A stretch of DNA of 26,653 nucleotides. Source: JBKHBQ01 sp046542305 (GTDB taxonomy: Bacteria > Bacteroidota > Bacteroidia > Bacteroidales > 4484-276). The first letter of the stretch is position 1; each line of letters begins with the position of its first letter. The position numbers were made by a program, and so were the translations under genes. The notes under the pieces are model-generated. The model was given only the letters and a program-made list of their open reading frames with translations. It ran no database searches and was not told the DNA's origin. Of this stretch, positions 14,649 to 22,267 are shown piece after piece. The stretch spans positions 1 through 26,653 of the forward strand of contig JBKHBQ010000016.1 of NCBI GenBank assembly GCA_046542305.1, given 5' to 3'.

Positions 14649-15899
14649 ATGTTGGAAAGGTTTTTAAGGCGCATAGTTTCAGTTCTTTGTCATGTTGTGT
14701 TACTGTTTTTTACAGGATTCCTGCCTGCTCAGGAAAATGGACGGATCACGCAAATAGAATCACTTTTGACAGCACAGGGGTTTGAAAATGTTTTCGCACA
14801 AGCAGAAGCAGATAATGTACTTCAAATCCGGTACGAAAACCGGCGCTATCGTTTCGAACCCTATGCCCTTGCAAGAGTACTTGAAATAGTCGGCAATAAT
14901 TTTAATTCGCCGGTTATCCTGCACATCACCGTACTGCATCAAACAATTCCCATGGTTGTGGTACAACTTCCGCTTCAGGCCTACCTCGAATGGAAAAGCG
15001 GTGCAATTAGTTTGGAACAATTTTCTACGAAATGCCGGTTCACCATGGATACTGAACCGAATCCCACTCAGGGAAAACCTGCCAATCCGTCTTTTTACAA
15101 ACCCGATCTGGTGGTTATTCCCAACTGGAGGGCGCAATTCGGTGATTTCGACCGACCCGTTCAGTCGAACATCAATTTGATTCCGGAAGTAAACCTGTTG
15201 CTGGGAAAAGGCCTTTCGGTCAATGCACAATTGATCATTCCGGTTCAGTACAATTTTCTTTATGATGATGATGAACATGAACTGAGGCCAGGAAATATCA
15301 CGATCAATCAATTGATCCGGCTAAAGGATGAGTTTTTTGTATCGGCAACGGCCGGGTTTTTTAACCTGAACAGGGCCGGGGTTAATCTTGAATTGAAGAA
15401 GTATTTTGCAGAGGGAAAACTTGCCATCGGCACCAACGTCGGGCTCACGCGCTACCATTCCTTTACAGGAAGAGAAGCCCTGCCCTACGAAACCTCAAAC
15501 TTCCTTACAGCCTTTCTCACTGCCGAGTACCGGCATTTGGCTTATGATCTTACAGGAAGAATCCAGGCCGGTAATTTCCTTTACAACGATCCGGGAGTGC
15601 GCTTCGAGGTGCTAAGGCAATTCGGTGAGGTACAAATCGGTTTTTTTGCGCTCATCAATACCAAAGAAGATTTGAACGGCGGGTTTAATTTTTCGATTCC
15701 TATTCCGCCACGGAAGTATTCAAGAATAAAATATTTCAGGATCAGACCCTCGGAAGCTTTTAGCTGGGAATACCGCGCCAAAGGATTCCCCACCAGCGGA
15801 ATTATGTATAAAACAGGACACCAATTGTTTGATCTCATGCTTGAGTTCAATCCCGATTATATGAAAAAGAGATTTTTGATCGAATTAAATAATAAATAA
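14649..15899 (+). CDS. Probable outer-membrane beta-barrel protein, YjbH-like
   Basis: A 416-residue exported protein. The signal peptide (about residues 1-27) ends FTGFLPAQ. A soluble region (30-150) with an ENVFAQAEADNVLQIRYENR segment follows, then a barrel-like alternation to the end (NLELKKYFAEGKLAIGTNVG, LTGRIQAGNFLYNDPGVRFE, FGEVQIGFFALINT, GGFNFSIPIPPRKY). This layout resembles YjbH proteins, which are linked to exopolysaccharide production in Proteobacteria. That assignment is a resemblance judged by eye; an unrelated barrel family is possible. It has the best promoter of the window and is followed by two further exported proteins on the same strand. A secretion or surface role is the likely theme. 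Confidence 0.7.
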   Translation: MLERFLRRIVSVLCHVVLLFFTGFLPAQENGRITQIESLLTAQGFENVFAQAEADNVLQIRYENRRYRFEPYALARVLEIVGNNFNSPVILHITVLHQTIPMVVVQLPLQAYLEWKSGAISLEQFSTKCRFTMDTEPNPTQGKPANPSFYKPDLVVIPNWRAQFGDFDRPVQSNINLIPEVNLLLGKGLSVNAQLIIPVQYNFLYDDDEHELRPGNITINQLIRLKDEFFVSATAGFFNLNRAGVNLELKKYFAEGKLAIGTNVGLTRYHSFTGREALPYETSNFLTAFLTAEYRHLAYDLTGRIQAGNFLYNDPGVRFEVLRQFGEVQIGFFALINTKEDLNGGFNFSIPIPPRKYSRIKYFRIRPSEAFSWEYRAKGFPTSGIMYKTGHQLFDLMLEFNPDYMKKRFLIELNNK

Positions 15900-15904
15900 A
15901 TAGT

Positions 15905-15912
15905 TACTTTTG
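15905..15912 (+). promoter_or_regulatory. Bacteroidota -7 box (TACTTTTG) before the 15968 gene
   Basis: TACTTTTG 6 bases after the stop of the upstream gene, giving a leader of about 50 bases. A TTTG lies 26 bases upstream, longer than ideal for the -33. Confidence 0.45.
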
Positions 15913-15956
15913 AATAATCAATTAAGAGAAGGAGAATTAAAAGTTTAATTATAAAA

Positions 15957-15962
15957 AAGGAG
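15957..15962 (+). promoter_or_regulatory. Strong ribosome binding site (AAGGAG) for the 15968 gene
   Basis: AAGGAG 5 bases before the ATG at 15968. A second GAAGGAG-like run lies about 25 bases upstream and may be incidental. Confidence 0.8.
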
Positions 15963-15967
15963 TAAAA

Positions 15968-17116
15968 ATGAAAATTAAATTCAACACACGTATTTTTAGC
16001 CTTTTACTTCTTGCCGGTGCAATCGTTTTTCTTTTGAACCAGTGTAAGAATGTTGGGCCGTCAGACTGGCCAGAACCCACACCTGAAGTAAACAACCAGT
16101 TGAAAATTTCAGTGTTTACCACTGAAGATGGAACTACGCTCCAGGATTACGATGTAAAAGTAATTCTGCCTGATGGAACCGTACAGGAGTATGATAATCA
16201 GTCGGGAACCCTTACTATTGATGGCAGTATGGTTGGCGATTACGTCGTTACCGCCTCCAAAGATGGGTATCTCGCTGAAAATGCAATGATCGGGGTTGAG
16301 CCGCTTGAGGAAGAAAATGTTTCGGCAGTTACGCAGCAGGAATTTTACCTGAGCAAACGTGGCGAATCGAACCTGGTAACACCTCAGGGCACCATGATCA
16401 CTGTGGGAACCGACCTGGCACCTGCCACGCTGGAATTCCCCGCCGGATCAATGGCTTCCGACCAGGATGTGGTGGTTTCGTTTATTCAGCCTCCGGCTAA
16501 ATACGAAAACCTCAAAATCTATGGCGAGCGCGCCATCCTCAAAGGATTCGATTTTTCACCTGACCTCACCTTCCCGGCCAATGCGATGCCTACCCTGAAT
16601 GTACCCATCAATGTGAAGAGTGTACAGGAAGGACGCGCACCCATCATTCTGGGAACTTATGATGAAGATACACAAACCTGGGAAGAAATTGAAGGTACGC
16701 TGAACGCCGATAAAACCATGGCTTCGTTCGAAATGCCGCATTTCTCCACATGGTATGCCTTTACTGGATACCGTCTGATCAAGGACAGCTTTACATGGGC
16801 TCCCTGGGAGTTTGTAGCAGAATCGGATACCTGCGGATCTGGTGCATGTGGCACCTACATCTGGGCTACCACACCCAATGCGCTGATCAACGATCTGATC
16901 TCCTTTGGTTATACCATTAACCTGAAAGCCAAGGATACCCGCTGCGTTGGCCCGCACTACCTGTATGCACAGGTATTGTATGCAAGGGTTCGCCTGGTTA
17001 ATTACAATGTTTACGACTATACAGGCCAGTACCTTGGCGCCATTCAGGTACCCACCAATAAGTTCCAGTGGATGGTCGACGAGTATTACTGCCACGATCA
17101 GGGAGGCGGTAAGTAA
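15968..17116 (+). CDS. Surface or periplasmic lipoprotein with beta-sandwich-like regions
   Basis: A 382-residue predicted lipoprotein with hydrophobic signal and Cys 26 (LLNQC, a loose lipobox). Region 45-115 looks like a carboxypeptidase-regulatory or PEGA-type beta-sandwich (DYDVKVILPDG, VGDYVVTASKDGYLAENA). Region 135-260 resembles a ZU5-like segment (TPQGTMITVGTDLAPATLEF, PAGSMASDQDVVVSF, then ASFEMPHFSTWYAF). The C terminus is Cys-containing (DTCGSGACGTY, RCVGPHYLY, YYCHDQ), so disulfides are possible. No enzymatic residues are evident. It has its own -7 box and a strong Shine-Dalgarno, suggesting high expression, and a perfect terminator follows. It lies between two predicted barrels and may interact with one. 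Confidence 0.8.
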   Translation: MKIKFNTRIFSLLLLAGAIVFLLNQCKNVGPSDWPEPTPEVNNQLKISVFTTEDGTTLQDYDVKVILPDGTVQEYDNQSGTLTIDGSMVGDYVVTASKDGYLAENAMIGVEPLEEENVSAVTQQEFYLSKRGESNLVTPQGTMITVGTDLAPATLEFPAGSMASDQDVVVSFIQPPAKYENLKIYGERAILKGFDFSPDLTFPANAMPTLNVPINVKSVQEGRAPIILGTYDEDTQTWEEIEGTLNADKTMASFEMPHFSTWYAFTGYRLIKDSFTWAPWEFVAESDTCGSGACGTYIWATTPNALINDLISFGYTINLKAKDTRCVGPHYLYAQVLYARVRLVNYNVYDYTGQYLGAIQVPTNKFQWMVDEYYCHDQGGGK

Positions 17117-17128
17117 AAATATTTAACC

Positions 17129-17136
17129 TACTTTTG
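17129..17136 (+). promoter_or_regulatory. -7 box (TACTTTTG) overlapping a false TTG start
   Basis: TACTTTTG immediately before the terminator hairpin at 17137-17176. The TTG at its end opens an over-long reading frame. It may drive the 17203 gene or may be chance; there is no -33 element. Confidence 0.4.
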
Positions 17137-17176
17137 AAGCATGAAAACATTGCATATGTTTTCATGCTTTTTTTTT
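17137..17176 (+). terminator. Rho-independent terminator after the 15968 lipoprotein gene
   Basis: AGCATGAAAACAT (17138-17150) pairs with ATGTTTTCATGCT (17156-17168) around the loop TGCAT, and one further A-T pair outside extends the stem to 14 base pairs. A run of T follows. This is a textbook intrinsic terminator and shows that the frame read through it from 17134 is not coding. Confidence 0.92.
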
Positions 17177-17202
17177 GCATTGTTTCACAAAAACAAAAAA
17201 AG

Positions 17203-17895
17203 ATGATTTACAACCGGTTATTAAGATCAGCAGCTCTGTGGGCATTATTAATCTTTGCGTTTCCATGTTTTGCACAGGAAGGAAATGCCAGGTGGTTTTA
17301 CGGCGCAGGGCTGAACCTGGGCTGGTATAGCCCCTCCCTGGACTACTGGCAGGAAAATTCGGAATTTAAGGATGCCGCATTTGGGGGAGCAGTAAGCGTA
17401 AGAGCTTTTGCCGAAGCAAAGATCAAGGGCGATCTGCATGCTGCCATAGGTGTAGGCTATTGGCAGGAAAGTACCGACGACGATCTGCAGGGTTTTGGCA
17501 ATACCACCATGTTGCTCACGGGATATCCGATAAGCCTCGACCTGCTCTACTATCTAAGCCCGATGCGGTTTTCAGTGATCACACCATATGCCGGGCTTGG
17601 CGGGGAGTACCTGATTGTTCAGCACAAACTTGAATTTGAACAAAAGGACAATCCCGATCCCACCACCGGATCAACTGTTTCAGGAAAAGCCATTTTTGGA
17701 TTCGAAGCCAGGCTTTCGGAACAATTTGCACTCGACCTGGATTTCAACTATAAATTCGGGCATTATCAGCAGGAATTCAACAGAGAGGTCCCCGATCCGA
17801 ACGATCCTGACAACCCGCCGGACGTGGTGATTGAAACAGAGGATATTTCACTCAACGGTCCACAAATCGGTTTAACGCTGAAATACATTTTCTAA
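17203..17895 (+). CDS. Small outer-membrane beta-barrel protein
   Basis: A 230-residue predicted barrel. The signal peptide (about residues 1-25) ends AFPCFAQ. Alternating strands follow (RWFYGAGLNLGWYSP, DLHAAIGVGYWQES, YAGLGGEYLIVQHKLEF, ALDLDFNYKFGHYQQ), and the protein ends GLTLKYIF, with a terminal aromatic of the kind recognised by the BAM assembly machinery. An acidic Asp/Pro loop (DPNDPDNPPD) lies before the last strand. Opacity- or OmpA-like small barrels look like this, and the specific role is unknown. The frame could begin at TTG 17134, but that passes through a terminator hairpin; ATG 17203 gives a clean signal peptide. It is probably functionally related to the two exported proteins upstream. 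Confidence 0.8.
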   Translation: MIYNRLLRSAALWALLIFAFPCFAQEGNARWFYGAGLNLGWYSPSLDYWQENSEFKDAAFGGAVSVRAFAEAKIKGDLHAAIGVGYWQESTDDDLQGFGNTTMLLTGYPISLDLLYYLSPMRFSVITPYAGLGGEYLIVQHKLEFEQKDNPDPTTGSTVSGKAIFGFEARLSEQFALDLDFNYKFGHYQQEFNREVPDPNDPDNPPDVVIETEDISLNGPQIGLTLKYIF

Positions 17896-17902
17896 AATAA
17901 AA

Positions 17903-17935
17903 AGAGCCATTCCAAAACAGAATGGCTCTCTTTTT
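17903..17935. terminator. Bidirectional terminator between the 17203 gene and korB
   Basis: AGAGCCATTC (17903-17912) pairs with GAATGGCTCT (17920-17929), loop CAAAACA, with T-runs on both strands (CTTTTT on +, and A-rich DNA before the stem giving T on -). Confidence 0.88.
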
Positions 17936-17951
17936 ATCGTATTTTTACTGA

Positions 17952-18965
17952 TTACACTTTCCAGATATTGCCGCTATAGAGCAAATCTTTCATGCTTTTG
18001 ATGGATGAATTCTTCTTAACCTCTTCCATCTGTATATCCATCTTCTCTTCGTATGTAGCTGATTTCACAGCCCGGATCACACCGAGGGCAACCGGGAATT
18101 CGGGAGCCTTCATATTTCCGAGCATGAGGTGGATCAGTGGATTGGGCTCGTGTGCATCATGAACAAGAATATCTTTTTCAGTGATGCCATTTTCGCCGAT
18201 CTTCACCACCTTTAGTCGGAGGCCTTCAAGAATGATTCCCATATCATTGTTTTTTCCAAAAATCATGGGCTCGCCATGCTTCAGGATAAGCTGCCGGTCT
18301 TCCTTATGTTCCTTATCGGTAATGTAGGCATGAGCCTTATCGTTGTAGATCACACAATTCTGAAGGACTTCCACCACCGAGGTTCCTTTGTGGTTTTCAG
18401 CGTCGATCAGAACCTCTGTGGTAAGCTTCACGTTGTTGTCGAGCGAACGGGCGAAAAATTTCCCCTGGGCGCCGATCACGAGTTCACCGGGATGAAACGG
18501 CGGTTCGATGGTGCCATGGGGAGAGGTTTTGGTCACCTGTCCCTCGAGCGAAGTCGGTGAATACTGCCCCTTGGTCAAACCATAGATCTGGTTGTTAAGG
18601 AGCAGGATGTTCATGTCAATATTGCGCCTTACGGTATGGATAAAATGATTGCCACCGATAGCCATGGCATCGCCGTCGCCGGTAACCACCCATACGCTAA
18701 GCTCCGGTTTGGCGGTTTTCACACCCGAAGCAATGGCAGCCGCTCTGCCATGAATGCCATGGAAAGCGTAGGTATTCATATAGTATGGAAAGCGGGAGGA
18801 ACAGCCGATGCCTGAAATTACCGTATATTTTTCCTTCGGATAACCCAGTTCGGCCATGGCACGATGTACAGCGCTAAGCACGGCATGATCGCCGCAGCCT
18901 GCACACCAGCGCACTTCCTGATCGCTCTTAAAATCTTTCGGAGACAGTTTTACTAGTTCTGGCAT
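17952..18965 (-). CDS. korB: 2-oxoacid:ferredoxin oxidoreductase, beta subunit (KorB)
   Basis: The thiamine-diphosphate and iron-sulfur-bearing subunit of a two-subunit 2-oxoacid:ferredoxin oxidoreductase, which oxidatively decarboxylates 2-oxoacids (2-oxoglutarate is most likely) to acyl-CoA with ferredoxin as acceptor. At 337 residues it is normal for the KorB type. Cluster ligands C21 and C24 are in RWCAGCGDH and C55 in GIGCSSR, with a distal Cys in LQNCVIYND. The thiamine site is GDGD 96-99 with the NNQ at 124-126. The stop of korA lies three bases upstream of the ATG, so the two are co-translated. No separate ferredoxin-like delta subunit gene is seen. Substrate choice cannot be read from the sequence. 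Confidence 0.93.
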   Translation of the reverse strand: MPELVKLSPKDFKSDQEVRWCAGCGDHAVLSAVHRAMAELGYPKEKYTVISGIGCSSRFPYYMNTYAFHGIHGRAAAIASGVKTAKPELSVWVVTGDGDAMAIGGNHFIHTVRRNIDMNILLLNNQIYGLTKGQYSPTSLEGQVTKTSPHGTIEPPFHPGELVIGAQGKFFARSLDNNVKLTTEVLIDAENHKGTSVVEVLQNCVIYNDKAHAYITDKEHKEDRQLILKHGEPMIFGKNNDMGIILEGLRLKVVKIGENGITEKDILVHDAHEPNPLIHLMLGNMKAPEFPVALGVIRAVKSATYEEKMDIQMEEVKKNSSIKSMKDLLYSGNIWKV

Positions 18966-18968
18966 GGT

Positions 18969-20819
18969 TTATTTCTCCTCGAGTACTTTTTTGATTTGTT
19001 CTTTCAATTCGATAACCGTAAAGGGCAGGCCCTGTACCTTATTGTACTGCATAAATTCAAGATCCTGGAATTTCATCCTGAGGTAGTTGGCAAACTGCCC
19101 GAGGTTGATTTCGCATACCAGCAGCTTGTTGAAACGCTTCAGCACCTCATGAGTATTTTTCGGCAATGGCTTGATATAGTTGAAGTGCACGAAACTCAGC
19201 TTCACACCTTCCTTGATCAGTTCGCGGTAAGCTGTAAAGAGATGCCCATAGGTGCCACCCCAGCCGATCATCAACAGTTCGCCTTCATTATCGCCAATCA
19301 CCTTCAGGTCCGGCACGGCTTCCACTACGCGGTCGATTTTCTGTTCCCGTTCATTCACCATCACCTGATGGTTTTCGGGCACATAGGAGACGGTTCCTGT
19401 AATGGCCATCTTTTCGAGACCGCCAATGCGATGCTCCAGCCCCTTTGTTCCGGGAATGGCCCATCCGCGCACCATCGACTCGTCGAGACGGCGATAAGGC
19501 TGATAATCCTCGGCGCCTTCATCCACGAGGGGTGCCTTGATCGAAGGAAGCTCATCCATATCCGGAATCCGCCACGGCTCCGAGCCATTGGCCAGGAATC
19601 CGTCGGTGAGCAGGATCACAGGAGTCATATGCTCGAGCGCAATCTTGGCAGCCTTGAAAGCATATTCGAAACAGTTGGACGGCGAGCTCGCTGCCAGCAC
19701 CACCATCGGGCTTTCGCCATGGCGGCCGTAGACAGCCTGCATCAGGTCGGATTGCTCGGTTTTGGTGGGCAAGCCGGTGGAAGGACCACCACGCTGCACA
19801 TTCACGATCACCAGCGGAAGCTCGGTAATCACAGCCAAACCGGCGGCTTCGGCTTTCAACGACAGGCCCGGGCCCGAAGTGGAAGTGGCTGCCAACTGGC
19901 CTGCGAAACTTGCGCCGATAGCGGTGCAAATACCGGCAATCTCATCTTCGGCCTGAAAGGTTTTTACACTTAGGTCCTTGCGTTTGGAGAGCTCCTGTAA
20001 AATTTCCGATGCAGGCGTGATGGGATAGGATCCCAGGTATAGGTTTAGCCCTGCTTTCTCAGCGGCGGCGATCAGCCCCCATGCCGTTGCAGTATTTCCG
20101 TTGATATTCCTGTAGGTTCCCTTTTCGATTTTTGCAGGCGCCACGCTATATGACGGATGCAAAGCCTCAATGGTTTCGGCATAATAATATCCTGCCTTCA
20201 ACACGATTTTGTTGGCCTCGATCACGATAGGGATCTTCTTGAACTTATCTTCGAAAAACTTTTGTGTGAATTCAAGCGGGCGATGGAAGAGCCAATACAC
20301 CATTCCGAGGGCAAACATATTTTTGCTCCTCAAAATACTCTTGGTATCGAGATTCAACCCTTTCAGCGCTTCACGTGTAAGGGTGGTAATGGGCGCTTTG
20401 ATGATGTTGAAATCACGATATCCCAACTGCTTGAGCGGATCGCTCACACAACCGGCACGAATGATATTTTTTTCGGTGAAACTATCGATGTCGATAATGA
20501 TGGTTCCACCGCGTTTGATCCATTTCAGATTCGCTTTAAGGGCGGCAGGATTCATGGCGACCAGCACATCTGCATAATCGCCGGGAGTATTAACCTCCGA
20601 ATGCCCGAAATGTACCTGGAATCCTGATACACCGCCCACGGTGCCTTGAGGGGCACGTATTTCAGCGGGATAATCGGGAAAAGTAGCCAGGTCGTTTCCA
20701 AGCAAGGCAGAAGTGTCGGAGAAGAGGGTTCCGGTAAGTTGCATTCCATCACCGGAGTCACCCGAAAAACGGATCACAACTTCGTCTAATTCCTTGATTT
20801 GTTCCTTTTTATCTGTCAT
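18969..20819 (-). CDS. korA: 2-oxoacid:ferredoxin oxidoreductase, alpha subunit with fused gamma domain (KorA)
   Basis: A 616-residue protein with two parts. An N-terminal gamma domain (about 1-195) starts RFSGDSGDGMQLTGTLFS. An alpha domain (about 235-616) contains the pyrimidine-binding part TSTSGPGLSLKAEAAG and VQRGGPSTGLPTKTEQSDL. The gamma-alpha fusion is the usual architecture of this Bacteroidota, actinobacterial and archaeal group. With KorB it would feed CoA-thioesters and reduced ferredoxin to central metabolism, fitting an anaerobe. The start is ATG 20819. It has a -33/-7 promoter (20845-20878) and opens a korA-korB operon with a three-base gap. The region between 20820 and 21013 is otherwise AT-rich with no gene. 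Confidence 0.93.
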   Translation of the reverse strand: MTDKKEQIKELDEVVIRFSGDSGDGMQLTGTLFSDTSALLGNDLATFPDYPAEIRAPQGTVGGVSGFQVHFGHSEVNTPGDYADVLVAMNPAALKANLKWIKRGGTIIIDIDSFTEKNIIRAGCVSDPLKQLGYRDFNIIKAPITTLTREALKGLNLDTKSILRSKNMFALGMVYWLFHRPLEFTQKFFEDKFKKIPIVIEANKIVLKAGYYYAETIEALHPSYSVAPAKIEKGTYRNINGNTATAWGLIAAAEKAGLNLYLGSYPITPASEILQELSKRKDLSVKTFQAEDEIAGICTAIGASFAGQLAATSTSGPGLSLKAEAAGLAVITELPLVIVNVQRGGPSTGLPTKTEQSDLMQAVYGRHGESPMVVLAASSPSNCFEYAFKAAKIALEHMTPVILLTDGFLANGSEPWRIPDMDELPSIKAPLVDEGAEDYQPYRRLDESMVRGWAIPGTKGLEHRIGGLEKMAITGTVSYVPENHQVMVNEREQKIDRVVEAVPDLKVIGDNEGELLMIGWGGTYGHLFTAYRELIKEGVKLSFVHFNYIKPLPKNTHEVLKRFNKLLVCEINLGQFANYLRMKFQDLEFMQYNKVQGLPFTVIELKEQIKKVLEEK

Positions 20820-20844
20820 TATTCAGACCTCATTTTTAAGGCAG

Positions 20845-20878
20845 CAAAGGTACATACATTCTTCCGTTTAACTTCAAA
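20845..20878 (-). promoter_or_regulatory. Promoter of korAB (TTTG-N22-TACCTTTG)
   Basis: On the - strand, -33 TTTG (20878-20875) and -7 TACCTTTG (20852-20845), 22 bases apart, about 25 bases before the korA ATG. Spacing is slightly over the usual 19-21. Confidence 0.6.
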
Positions 20879-21013
20879 GCTTCGTTACAAAAAAAAAATT
20901 TGGTTTTTTTAACATTCATGGTAACAAGTAATTAATTTTTAAATATGTAATCATTTTAAATAGTTAAAGACCTTGGGAATCCGCAACTTAAAAAAGCGAA
21001 GCATATTTAAAAA

Positions 21014-22195
21014 TCATGCCGAAGTTTGTTGTACCTGATGCTGATTTTGGGTAAAACGTAAAAGGATGGAAATAATTTCAGGGCGAGTGCCGATTCTTAT
21101 TCTTGGACCCCATGTGCCTGCGCCGGAGGACACCACAATGTGGGTGTTTCCGATTTTTTTATGGCCGCGGCTCAGTTTAAAAACCTTTGCTGTGATGTAA
21201 TTCAGCGGCCAGATCTGCCCGTGGTGCGTGTGGCCGCAAAGCAACAGGTCGGCCCGGTTTTCAGCGGCTTCAGCAAGGGCAACGGGCTGATGGTCCATCA
21301 CGATAAGCGGGAGCGAAAGGCCTGCATCGCGAATCAATTCCCTGAGGCTTTTGCGCCTGGTATCCGTAAAACTATTCATGCTTACGTCTTCGCGTCCGCA
21401 GAGGTAAAAATGTTCATTCACCTTCACCACCTCATCGCGTAGAAAACGAATACCATATTGCTGAAGATATTCCACAGCCTTATCTGCGCCACCAATGTAT
21501 TCATGATTTCCCGTCACGGCATAGATGCCGAGGTGAGGCTTAAGTTTTTCGAATTGCCTGCCGAGTTGTTTGTGCAATACCGGCTTTAAATCCTCATCCA
21601 CCAGATCGCCCGGAAACAGCACCAGGTCAGGATTAAGGCGAGTGATATGCTTTACCAGCCTGCCAACAAACCTTCTGCCCAGCACATGCCCCAGGTGAAG
21701 GTCGGAAGCCATCACCAGGTGCAGTTCACCTCCGGGATAGGATTTATCTATCTCCAGCTCTATCCGTTGCACATTTATCCTGCTGGTATTGAACAGTCCG
21801 ATCACAATGATCAGCAGCACCAGAATAAGCACCCCGGTAAATATCATCAGGCTGATCCTGCCGGAAAAGCCTGAAGTAACTCCAAACCATCCGCCAGCCA
21901 GGCTAAGTACATCCAGAAGCACCACCGCCAAAAAAGCATAAAGCATGGCTGCAAACCACAATCCGCCGACGAACGCCAGTGCGTCGGCAAGCCATTGCGG
22001 AAGATATTTCCCAAGAATCCGCCCAAAAGGATAGGTAATAACCAGAAGCCAGAAAAGCAGGGGATATGCCTTAAGCAGCCACGATGGTCCTGCCGGTTGT
22101 ATGGCGTACCACCCGTTGATGTAAATGTAATAATTGATCAGCCCGTAAAGGATAAAGAAAACACCGAGAAAAATTGCAAGCCTGCTGCCTTTCAT
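21014..22195 (-). CDS. Membrane-anchored metallophosphoesterase, YaeI-like
   Basis: A 393-residue protein with about four N-terminal membrane helices (to residue ~140) and a C-terminal calcineurin-like phosphoesterase. Metal motifs in order are MASDLHLGH (D-x-H), FPGDLVDE (GD), TGNHEY (GNHE) and CGHTHHGQIWP (GHTH). The soluble domain resembles E. coli YaeI and other UDP-sugar or phospholipid pyrophosphatases. Substrate is unknown and could be lipid-linked, given the anchor. The start is ATG 22195. It is 72 bases from the C69 peptidase gene upstream on the same strand, so the two may be co-transcribed. It is unlike lpxH at 6604, which has no helices and a different motif context. Confidence 0.88.
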   Translation of the reverse strand: MKGSRLAIFLGVFFILYGLINYYIYINGWYAIQPAGPSWLLKAYPLLFWLLVITYPFGRILGKYLPQWLADALAFVGGLWFAAMLYAFLAVVLLDVLSLAGGWFGVTSGFSGRISLMIFTGVLILVLLIIVIGLFNTSRINVQRIELEIDKSYPGGELHLVMASDLHLGHVLGRRFVGRLVKHITRLNPDLVLFPGDLVDEDLKPVLHKQLGRQFEKLKPHLGIYAVTGNHEYIGGADKAVEYLQQYGIRFLRDEVVKVNEHFYLCGREDVSMNSFTDTRRKSLRELIRDAGLSLPLIVMDHQPVALAEAAENRADLLLCGHTHHGQIWPLNYITAKVFKLSRGHKKIGNTHIVVSSGAGTWGPRIRIGTRPEIISILLRFTQNQHQVQQTSA

Positions 22196-22267
22196 CTGGA
22201 AATTTCTTCAACTAACAACCACCGGGATCAATTTGTTTTAAAATCAATCGCCTTCCGGAGCTGACGG

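Noticed and set aside
17134..17202. An N-terminal extension of the small barrel from TTG 17134
   Set aside because: The extension is translated from a terminator hairpin and its T-run, and the true signal peptide begins at ATG 17203.
18996..19973. A 325-residue + strand frame opposite korA
   Set aside because: It is the antisense shadow of a conserved enzyme gene and has no family motifs, signal or promoter.
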